Of a stretch of 64,000 bases of DNA, positions 7,427-14,652 are shown piece after piece. A program made the translations under genes and the position numbers. The notes beneath the pieces are model-generated. The model was not told the origin of the DNA. It was given only the letters and a program-made list of their open reading frames with translations, and did not search any database. Source of the stretch: Pseudoxanthomonas sp. SE1 (GTDB lineage: Bacteria > Pseudomonadota > Gammaproteobacteria > Xanthomonadales > Xanthomonadaceae); NCBI RefSeq assembly GCF_029542205.1, contig NZ_CP113783.1:487001-551000 (forward strand), read 5' to 3'. The stretch's first letter is position 1, and the number at the start of each line of letters is the position of its first letter.

Positions 7427-10414
7427 ATGAAGCAAGTGCAATCCGTTCCAAGAAAGCGGGTGCTTACATCCGCATTGCTGCTCGCACTCGCAGGACCCGC
7501 ATGGGCCCAGCAGACCGAGTCCCAGGGCAACGCCGGGCCGGCGCCCGCGACCGCAGGCGAGGTGGATCCCGCCACGCTGGATACCGTCGTGGTCAAGGGC
7601 ATCCGCGCGAGCCTCGAGTCCTCGATGAACCTCAAGCGCGATGCGCAGGGTGTCGTCGATGGCATCGTCGCCGAGGACATCGGCAAGTTCCCGGATACCA
7701 ACCTCGCCGAATCGCTCCAGCGCATCAGCGGTGTGTCGATCGATCGCACGTCGAGCGGTGAAGGCTCCAAGGTCACCGTGCGCGGCATGGGGCCGGACTA
7801 CAACCTGGTGCTGCTCAACGGTCGCCAGATGCCGGCGTCCAACCTGGGCAGCGGCGGTGCGGGCTCGTCCACCTCGCGCTCGTTCGACTTCGCCAACCTG
7901 GCGAGCGAATCGGTGTCCGAGATCCGCGTGTTCAAGACCGGTCGCGCCGACAATCCGACCGGCGGCATCGGCGCCACCATCGACGTGCGTACAGCGCGTC
8001 CGCTGCAGGCCGAGCCGGTCGCGACGTTTGGCCTGAAGGCGGTCAACGACAGCTCCAACGGCAACCTGCCGAAGACCATGCAGGGCAGCGATTTCACGGG
8101 CGAGATGTCGGGCATCTTCAGCCAGACCTATGCCGATGGCCGTTTCGGCGTCGCGCTCAGCGGCAGTTATCAGGAGCGTGATTCCGGCTTCAACCAGGCA
8201 TCGGTGGCCGATGGCTGGCTGACCTTCTACGGCGACAACTCCAACAGCTGGCAGCGCCTGCCGCTTCCCGGCGAAACCTACTATGACCGCATCGACAACC
8301 GTCCGGGCCTGGACGATGTCTACGCGCGTCCGCAGAACACCGGCTACAGCGTCAACGGCGTGCAGCGCCAGCGCACCAACGGCCAGGTGACGCTGCAGTG
8401 GGCGCCGACCGACAACGTGACGACCACGCTGGATTACAACTACATCGAGAACAAGGTTCAGCAGCAGCGCAGCGAGCTGTCGGTGTGGTTCAACTACGGC
8501 CCGGGCGACAGTTCATGGACCGATGGCCCGGTTGCGGCGCCGATCATCTATTCCGAAGACATGACCAACGCCGACCTTTCGATGGGCGGCATGCAGCTGG
8601 CGACCAAGACCACCGGTGATTCGCTGGGCTTCAACGTCGAGTGGGAAGTCACCGACAATCTCAATCTCGAGTTCGACTACCACAACTCCAGTTCCGAATC
8701 GAAGCCGGACAGTCCGCTCGGGTCGGCCGGCGTGCTCGGCGTGGCTGCGTATGTGCGCGGTACCACCACGGTCGATTACAGCGGCGAGATCCCGATCGTC
8801 AACGTCCAACTGCCGCCCGGCCAGACCGAGGTGCTCGCATCGCAGGCGCTGGTGACCGGTTCGGTGTTCCAGAACAGCTACAACAAGTCCGAGGTCGAAC
8901 AGCTGCAGGCCAAGGGCCGCTTCGAGTTCGGTGATTACTCCGGGCTGGACTTCGGCGTGTCGGCCATCGATGTGCAGAACCGGTCGGCCTCGTCCGTGAT
9001 GCAGCGCGATACCTGGGGTGGCGTCGGCACGCCGGCGGACTATGACGACAGCATCTGGTACGTCGACCACATGTCGCGCTATTTCGAAGCCTTCGGCAAC
9101 CACAACAACCCGAACTGGACCGACGCGTTCCTCGTGTTCGACTTCGAGCGCCTGCGCCAGGCCGCGATCGACGAATCCGGCTGCGCGAGCTGCTACCAGA
9201 TGCCGACCGAGTTCACCGACGACATGCGCACGACCGAGAAGTCGAAGAGCGCCTATGTGCAGTGGACCACGATGTTCGACTGGTCCATGCCGCTGCATGT
9301 GGCCCTGGGTGTCCGCTACGAGAAGACGGAAGTCGTTTCCACGGCGCTCGAGCGTGTCGGCGAAACCATCAGCTGGGTGGCGGCGAACGAGCTGTACGTG
9401 AACTACGCGGCCGAGCAGACGTTTGGCCGGCGCGAGGGCGACTACGATTATTTCCTGCCGAACCTGGACCTGAAGCTGGATATCAGCGACAGCATGGTGC
9501 TGCGCGGCAGCTACAGCCAGACCATCGGTCGTCCCGGCTGGGGTGCGATCCGCGGCGGCCAGCAACTGGCCAATGTCGTCCGTATCACCGGCGGCGACGG
9601 CAGTCGCGGCGACCCGTCGCTGGAGCCCCTGCTTTCGGACAACTTCGATCTGTCGTTCGAGTGGTACTACAGCCCCGGCAGCTACTTCTCGGTCGGCTAC
9701 TTCCGCAAGGACATCAAGAACTTCATCAGCGACACCATCGTGCGCGAAGAACCGTTCGCCCTGCATACCCCGGTGGGCGGCACCTACTGGAACAATGCGC
9801 TCGCCGCGGGCTGCCTGGCGACGGACGGCGACTGCATCCGCAACTACATCTTCGCCAACCATGCCGGGGATCCGGGTGTCGATGCGGTCGCCGGTACGAT
9901 CACGGGCCAACCGGGCGACCCGATCGCCGGGTTCAACATCACCGTTCCGGCCAACCAGCGGTCGGATACGCTCGATGGCTTCGAGATCAATGTCCAGCAC
10001 CTGTTCGGCGACAGCGGTTTCGGTATCGCGGCCAACTACACCAAGGTCGATTCGGGGCTGACGTTCGACGACACGGACCTGGGTGACCAGTACCCGCTGG
10101 TGGGCCTGAGCGATTCGGCCAACGTGGTGGCGTTCTACGACAAGGGGCCGTGGCAGGTCCGCGCGGCGTACAACTGGCGCGACGAGTTCTTCAACGGCGT
10201 CGGCGGGCAGGGCAACAACCCGAACTACGTCGAAGAGTACGGCCAGTTCGACATGAACGTGAGCTACCAGGTGACGCCACAGCTGACGATCAGCCTGGAA
10301 GGCATCAACCTCACCGACGAGACGATGCGCACCCACGCCCGTCACGAGAACATGGTGCGGTTCGCCACCCAGACCGGCCCGCGCTACATGTTCGGCCTGC
10401 GGTACAAGTTCTGA
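7427..10414 (+). CDS. TonB-dependent outer-membrane receptor
   Basis: A 995-residue active transporter of the large Xanthomonas/Caulobacter TonB-receptor class. Signal peptide ends at PAWAQ (about residue 27). The TonB box region LDTVVVKG (about 51-58) is followed by the plug domain (about 65-200; FPDTNLAESLQRISGV, VRGMGPDYNLVLLNGR). The rest is the 22-strand barrel, closing with the C-terminal aromatic motif RYMFGLRYKF. GAGAGGGG precedes ATG at a suitable distance. The promoter carries the LacI operator, and SapC, cupin and halogenase genes follow, the usual partners of receptors for plant- or microbe-derived glycans. Role inferred: import of oligosaccharides that the GH30 and deacetylase proteins then trim. 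Confidence 0.95.
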   Translation: MKQVQSVPRKRVLTSALLLALAGPAWAQQTESQGNAGPAPATAGEVDPATLDTVVVKGIRASLESSMNLKRDAQGVVDGIVAEDIGKFPDTNLAESLQRISGVSIDRTSSGEGSKVTVRGMGPDYNLVLLNGRQMPASNLGSGGAGSSTSRSFDFANLASESVSEIRVFKTGRADNPTGGIGATIDVRTARPLQAEPVATFGLKAVNDSSNGNLPKTMQGSDFTGEMSGIFSQTYADGRFGVALSGSYQERDSGFNQASVADGWLTFYGDNSNSWQRLPLPGETYYDRIDNRPGLDDVYARPQNTGYSVNGVQRQRTNGQVTLQWAPTDNVTTTLDYNYIENKVQQQRSELSVWFNYGPGDSSWTDGPVAAPIIYSEDMTNADLSMGGMQLATKTTGDSLGFNVEWEVTDNLNLEFDYHNSSSESKPDSPLGSAGVLGVAAYVRGTTTVDYSGEIPIVNVQLPPGQTEVLASQALVTGSVFQNSYNKSEVEQLQAKGRFEFGDYSGLDFGVSAIDVQNRSASSVMQRDTWGGVGTPADYDDSIWYVDHMSRYFEAFGNHNNPNWTDAFLVFDFERLRQAAIDESGCASCYQMPTEFTDDMRTTEKSKSAYVQWTTMFDWSMPLHVALGVRYEKTEVVSTALERVGETISWVAANELYVNYAAEQTFGRREGDYDYFLPNLDLKLDISDSMVLRGSYSQTIGRPGWGAIRGGQQLANVVRITGGDGSRGDPSLEPLLSDNFDLSFEWYYSPGSYFSVGYFRKDIKNFISDTIVREEPFALHTPVGGTYWNNALAAGCLATDGDCIRNYIFANHAGDPGVDAVAGTITGQPGDPIAGFNITVPANQRSDTLDGFEINVQHLFGDSGFGIAANYTKVDSGLTFDDTDLGDQYPLVGLSDSANVVAFYDKGPWQVRAAYNWRDEFFNGVGGQGNNPNYVEEYGQFDMNVSYQVTPQLTISLEGINLTDETMRTHARHENMVRFATQTGPRYMFGLRYKF

Positions 10415-10434
10415 CCGCAGCGGTGCGATCCAGG

Positions 10435-10474
10435 GACGGAGTCGTCGGCAGGTCCGGCGGCTCCGTCTTTCTTT
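10435..10474 (+). terminator. Rho-independent terminator after the TonB receptor gene
   Basis: A 14-base stem (10435-10448 with 10454-10467; two G-T pairs), five-base loop and the run TTTCTTT. It lies 20 bases after the receptor stop and 65 before the SapC gene, so it may end or attenuate transcription into the downstream genes. Confidence 0.8.
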
Positions 10475-10538
10475 GCCCCATGTGATCGGGCACGATGCCA
10501 CGGGTTGCGCTGTTCCGCCCGGTAGCCTGCGAGAGCCG

Positions 10539-11246
10539 ATGAGCCAGCACGTCCTGTTGAACAATGTCGAGCACCGGACGCTCCGCGTGCGGGCCGGCCA
10601 TGGCGCCGCACTCGGCGATGCCGTGATGCGGGCACTGACATTCCCTGCCGAGTTCCGCGAGCTGCAGGCGCACTACCCGATCGTGTTCGCGCGCGACGGC
10701 GAAGGGCGCTTCGTTCCGCTGGCGCTGTTCGGCCTGCGGGAGGGCGAAAACCTCTTTCTCGAAGGGGAGCGCTGGGACGCCACGTATGTCCCGCTGTCCG
10801 TCAGGCGGCAGCCCTTCCTGGTCGGGGTATCCGGCGAAGAGCGGCTGCTGCATGTCGATCTCGGTCACCCGCGTGTCCGCGACGGGGGTGGCGAGGCGCT
10901 GTTCCATGACCATGGCGGTGCCACGGAGTTCCTGGAGCGCGTGAAGTCCGTGCTGCTGGCGCTGCATGATGGCGTCGTCGCCACGCCCGCCTTCATCGAC
11001 GCCTTGCTGGAGCACGATCTGCTGGAATCGTTCGTGCTCGACGTGAAGCTGGATGACGGATCGCACAACCGGCTCGCGGGCTTCCATACCATCGACGAGG
11101 CACGGCTGCAGGCATTGTCGGGAGATGCACTGGAGCGACTGGCGCGCGATGGCCATCTGCTGCCCGTCTACATGGTGCTGGCATCGATGTCGCGCTTCCG
11201 CGATCTGATCGAACGGACCAACCAACGCCGTGCTGCCGGTCGCTGA
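10539..11246 (+). CDS. SapC family protein
   Basis: A 235-residue cytoplasmic protein matching the SapC family, named after a Campylobacter S-layer locus but in Xanthomonadales and Caulobacterales found chiefly beside TonB receptors for glycans. Family features seen include HYPIVFAR near residue 45 and the domain ending in ASMSRFRDLIERTN. ATG 10539 (MSQHVLLNN) is chosen because conserved sequence begins there; the open upstream codons overlap the terminator. Its 3' end overlaps the next gene by 17 bases, so translation is probably coupled. Biochemical function is not established for the family; a link to receptor-mediated uptake is inferred from context only. Confidence 0.82.
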   Translation: MSQHVLLNNVEHRTLRVRAGHGAALGDAVMRALTFPAEFRELQAHYPIVFARDGEGRFVPLALFGLREGENLFLEGERWDATYVPLSVRRQPFLVGVSGEERLLHVDLGHPRVRDGGGEALFHDHGGATEFLERVKSVLLALHDGVVATPAFIDALLEHDLLESFVLDVKLDDGSHNRLAGFHTIDEARLQALSGDALERLARDGHLLPVYMVLASMSRFRDLIERTNQRRAAGR

Positions 11247-12249
11247 GCCCATCGACGAGATCGCTGGCTGCGGTCCGCAGTCGCTGCCGGAGGCTGTGCT
11301 GCTTGGAGCACGGCCGGTGGTCCTGCGGGGGCTGGTCTCGGCCTGGCCCGTCGTGCAGGCGGCACGGGCATCGGCGGTGGCGGGCATCGACTACCTCAAG
11401 CGGTTCGACCATGGCGGCATGCCCGTCGTGGCCACCGTCGCTCCGCCCGAGGCGAAGGGGCGCGTGTTCTACAACGAGGACCTGAGCGGCTTCAATTTCC
11501 GTCGTGAGCAGGTGCCGCTGTCCGTCGCGCTCGACACGCTGCGCAAGTATCTCGATGCGGCAGCGCCGCCTTCCATCTACGTGGCCTCCACCACGCTCGA
11601 CACCTTCCTGCCGGGATTCCGCGCCGAGAACGACGTCGATCTCCGCCAGCGCGATCCACTGGCCAGCATCTGGATCGGCAACCGCAGCCGGATCGCCGCG
11701 CACCAGGATGTACCGGACAACCTCGCCTGCGTGGTCGCGGGTCGCCGCCGGGTGACGCTGTTCCCGCCGGAGCAGCTGGAGAATCTCTACATCGGTCCGT
11801 TGGACCACACGCCCGCGGGGCAGGCGGTGAGCCTGGTCGATTTCGCCGCCCCTGATCCTGAGCGGTTCCCGAGGTTCGCCAAGGCCATGGAGCAGGCCCG
11901 GACCGCGGTGTTGGAGCCGGGCGATGCGGTGTTCATCCCCAGCATGTGGTGGCACCACATGGAAGGCCTGGATGCTTTCAACGTGCTGGTGAATTACTGG
12001 TGGCGTGCGTCGCCCGCGTGGATGGATACGCCGATGAACGCACTGATGCTGGCCATCATGAGCGTGCGCGACCTTCCCGTGCACGAGCGCGCGGTGTGGA
12101 AGGACGTGTTCGACCACTATGTTTTCGACTATGACGAGGAACGGGACGCCGGCCACGTGCCCGAAGCGGCACGGCGCGTGCTCGCGCCTCTCGATGAAGC
12201 CCGTGTCCGCCACCTGCGCGCGCTGCTGCTGCAGCGCCTCAACCGTTGA
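11230..12249 (+). CDS. Cupin-like (JmjC-fold) protein, possible Fe(II)/2-oxoglutarate hydroxylase
   Basis: A 339-residue protein with a Cupin_8/JmjC-like domain. The metal site is suggested by HQD (H158, D160) in NRSRIAAHQDVPDN and by WWHHM (H242 or H243) in GDAVFIPSMWWHHMEG. An acidic-ligand pair plus distal His is the pattern of Fe(II)- and 2-oxoglutarate-dependent hydroxylases. The GTG start lies inside the SapC gene (17-base overlap) and the stop is ten bases before the halogenase start, so SapC, cupin and halogenase form one tight unit. The same trio recurs beside TonB receptors in related bacteria. The hydroxylase role is family inference; the substrate is unknown. Confidence 0.82.
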   Translation: MLPVAEPIDEIAGCGPQSLPEAVLLGARPVVLRGLVSAWPVVQAARASAVAGIDYLKRFDHGGMPVVATVAPPEAKGRVFYNEDLSGFNFRREQVPLSVALDTLRKYLDAAAPPSIYVASTTLDTFLPGFRAENDVDLRQRDPLASIWIGNRSRIAAHQDVPDNLACVVAGRRRVTLFPPEQLENLYIGPLDHTPAGQAVSLVDFAAPDPERFPRFAKAMEQARTAVLEPGDAVFIPSMWWHHMEGLDAFNVLVNYWWRASPAWMDTPMNALMLAIMSVRDLPVHERAVWKDVFDHYVFDYDEERDAGHVPEAARRVLAPLDEARVRHLRALLLQRLNR

Positions 12250-12259
12250 GTGAACCTGC

Positions 12260-13765
12260 ATGCAGACGTCGCAACCGATGGCCAATCCCCGCACCGTCAA
12301 GCGTGTCGTCATCGCCGGCGGCGGCACCGCCGGCTGGATGGCCGCTGCCGCACTGTCCAAGACGCTGGGCAAGACCCTGGACATCACCCTGGTCGAGTCG
12401 GAAGAGATCGGGACGGTCGGTGTGGGCGAGGCGACGATCCCGACGCTGGTGGTCTTTCATCGCCTGCTCGACATCAAGGAGCAGGATTTCATGGCGGCGG
12501 TGCAGGGCACCGTGAAGCTGGGCATCTCCTTCGAGAACTGGAAGGATGTCGGCCACCGCTACATCCACTCGTTCGGCACCAGCGGCAAGGACCACTGGTC
12601 GGCAGGCTTCCAGCATTTCTGGCTGCGCGGTCGGGCCGAAGGCCTGGCGAGCGAATACAGCGACTATTGCATCGAACTCCAGGCCGCGCTTCAGGACCGC
12701 TTCTCCCATCTGCCGCGCTACCACGTGAATTATGCGTATCACATGGACGCGGCGCTCTACGCCCGCTTCCTGCGCGGATTCAGTGAACGCCACGGGTGCA
12801 AGCGCGTCGAGGGCAAGATCGTCGATGTCGCCACCGATGCCGAGGGCGGCATCTCCTCGATCAAGCTGGAGCGCGGCGAGGTGATCGAGGGCGACCTGTT
12901 CATCGACTGCACCGGCTTCCGTGCCCTGCTGATCGGCAAGACGCTGGGCGTTGGTTACACCGACTGGTCACGGTGGCTGTTCAACGACAGCGCGCTGGCC
13001 ACGCAGACCACCGCGGTGCGCGATGCCGTGCCCTACACGCGCGCCATCGCCGGGACGGCGGGGTGGCAATGGCGCATCCCGTTGCAGCACCGGGTCGGCA
13101 ACGGGATCGTGTACTCCAGCCGCCATATCAGCGACGACGAAGCGCGCGAGCAGTTCCTGTCCAGTGTGGAGGGCGAGGTGATCAAGCAGCCGTGGCCGAT
13201 CCGCTTCAAGCCGGGGCAGCGGCAACAATGCTGGGCGAAGAACTGCGTGGCACTCGGGTTGGCCGGCAGCTTCATCGAGCCGCTGGAGTCCACCACCATC
13301 CACCTGATCCAGCGCGGCATCGTGCGGCTGCTGCAGACCTTCCCGCATACGATCACGCAGCCGGCGATCGACGAGTACAACGCACGCCTGGACGAAGAAC
13401 TGCAGCACGTGCGCGATTTCGTGGTGATGCACTACGCGGTCAGCGACCGTCGCGACACGCCCTACTGGCGCGACATAGCGGAGATGGAAATCCCCGCGAC
13501 GCTCCGGCACAGGATCGAACTCTTCCGCGAGACGGGCACGGTCTTCCACGTGCCCGGCGAGCTGTTCGGCGAGAATTCGTGGATACAGGTCATGCTGGGA
13601 CAGGGCGTGGTCCCGAAGGGCTATCACCCGACCGCCGATGTGATGTCGAAAGAGGATCTCCAGCGCTTCCTCGACGACATCCGCAGCAATGTGCTCGGTA
13701 CGGCGCGCCAGATGCCCGCGCACATGGATTACCTGCGCAGCTATTGCCCCGCGCCCAGGCCGTGA
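12260..13765 (+). CDS. Flavin-dependent tryptophan halogenase family protein
   Basis: A 501-residue flavoprotein of the tryptophan 7-halogenase (PrnA) family. Visible hallmarks: FAD loop GGGTAGW (20-26), the lysine proposed to carry the halogenating species (K86 in TVKLG), the WxWxIP motif (WQWRIP, 269-274) that separates halogenases from monooxygenases, and the active-site Glu (E343 in PLEST). It needs reduced FAD from a separate reductase, not encoded nearby. Here it is not in an antibiotic cluster: it follows TonB receptor, SapC and cupin genes, so an indole product is doubtful and a modification linked to the receptor or its ligand seems as likely. Start at 12260 or the in-frame ATG at 12278. 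Confidence 0.88.
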   Translation: MQTSQPMANPRTVKRVVIAGGGTAGWMAAAALSKTLGKTLDITLVESEEIGTVGVGEATIPTLVVFHRLLDIKEQDFMAAVQGTVKLGISFENWKDVGHRYIHSFGTSGKDHWSAGFQHFWLRGRAEGLASEYSDYCIELQAALQDRFSHLPRYHVNYAYHMDAALYARFLRGFSERHGCKRVEGKIVDVATDAEGGISSIKLERGEVIEGDLFIDCTGFRALLIGKTLGVGYTDWSRWLFNDSALATQTTAVRDAVPYTRAIAGTAGWQWRIPLQHRVGNGIVYSSRHISDDEAREQFLSSVEGEVIKQPWPIRFKPGQRQQCWAKNCVALGLAGSFIEPLESTTIHLIQRGIVRLLQTFPHTITQPAIDEYNARLDEELQHVRDFVVMHYAVSDRRDTPYWRDIAEMEIPATLRHRIELFRETGTVFHVPGELFGENSWIQVMLGQGVVPKGYHPTADVMSKEDLQRFLDDIRSNVLGTARQMPAHMDYLRSYCPAPRP

Positions 13766-13788
13766 AACACCACGCCGGCAGCATGGCC

Positions 13789-13794
13789 TAAGCT
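13789..13794 (+). promoter_or_regulatory. -10 box (TAAGCT), predicted leaderless start of the sirtuin gene
   Basis: TAAGCT fits the TAnnnT -10 pattern and ends six bases before the ATG at 13801, which places the transcription start at the start codon. No Shine-Dalgarno is seen. Confidence 0.5.
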
Positions 13795-13800
13795 GCCGGC

Positions 13801-14652
13801 ATGAGCGACCCACGACTCGACGCCTTCCTGAGCGCGCACCGGCGCCTGTTCGTCCTGACCGGTGCGGGTTGCAGCACCGGCTCCGGCATTCCCGATTACC
13901 GTGACGAACACGGCGCCTGGAAGCGCATGCCGCCGGTGACCTACCAGGCATTCATGGGCGACCACGCCACACGCCAGCGCTACTGGGCGCGCAGTCTGCT
14001 GGGCTGGCCGCGCATTGCGCGTGCCCGACCCAACATTGCGCACCACGCACTGGCGACGCTTGAAGCGCGCGGGCAATCGGACATGCTGCTGACGCAGAAC
14101 GTGGATGGCCTGCACCAGGCCGCCGGCAGCCGGTCGGTGGTCGATCTGCACGGCCGGCTCGACCACGTGGTGTGCACGGGATGTGGGGCACGTTCTCCGC
14201 GCGCGGACATGCAGGTCCGCCTGGCGTCCGCGAATCCCGACTGGGTGGCGCTCGATGCTGTCGCGGCCCCCGACGGCGATGCCGACCTGGAAGGGTGGGA
14301 CTTCAGCGCGTTCCGCGTACCCGCCTGCGAAGCCTGCGGCGGCCTGCTCAAACCCGACGTGGTGTTCTTCGGCGAGAACGTGCCGCGCGTGCGCGTTGAC
14401 CATGCCATGGCGCACCTCCGGCGTGCGGATGCGATGCTGGTGGTCGGCTCGTCCCTGATGGTCTACTCCGGGTTGCGCTTCGTGCACGCCGCCGTGCGCG
14501 CGGATATCCCGGTGGTCGCCGTGAATCTGGGGCGGACGCGCGCCGATGAGCTGCTGCGGTTTCGCGTGGCGGCCCCTTGTGGCGACGCACTGCGCTTCCT
14601 GCTGGAAGACCAGGCGCGACTTTCGCTCACACCACCGGCGGTTGCAGGCTGA
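13801..14652 (+). CDS. NAD-dependent protein deacylase, Sir2 family (class II, SIRT4-like)
   Basis: A 283-residue sirtuin that removes acyl groups from lysines, consuming NAD and releasing nicotinamide. Motifs: GAGCSTGSGIPDYR (21-34) for NAD, TQNVDGLH (98-105), catalytic H117 in DLHG, and a zinc ribbon with CTGC (125-128) and CEAC further on. GSGIPDYR and the order of motifs place it nearer SIRT4 than E. coli CobB. Between the two Cys pairs is a longer than usual insert (about 45 residues) containing the acidic stretch DGDADLEGWD. The gene is probably transcribed alone and overlaps the 3' end of the convergent diguanylate cyclase/phosphodiesterase gene by 26 bases. Cytoplasmic. Confidence 0.92.
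   Translation: MSDPRLDAFLSAHRRLFVLTGAGCSTGSGIPDYRDEHGAWKRMPPVTYQAFMGDHATRQRYWARSLLGWPRIARARPNIAHHALATLEARGQSDMLLTQNVDGLHQAAGSRSVVDLHGRLDHVVCTGCGARSPRADMQVRLASANPDWVALDAVAAPDGDADLEGWDFSAFRVPACEACGGLLKPDVVFFGENVPRVRVDHAMAHLRRADAMLVVGSSLMVYSGLRFVHAAVRADIPVVAVNLGRTRADELLRFRVAAPCGDALRFLLEDQARLSLTPPAVAG

Noticed and set aside
12260..13765. Antibiotic or pigment biosynthetic cluster signalled by a halogenase
   Set aside because: No PKS, NRPS, chromopyrrolate or flavin reductase genes are nearby; the surroundings are a TonB-receptor glycan locus.
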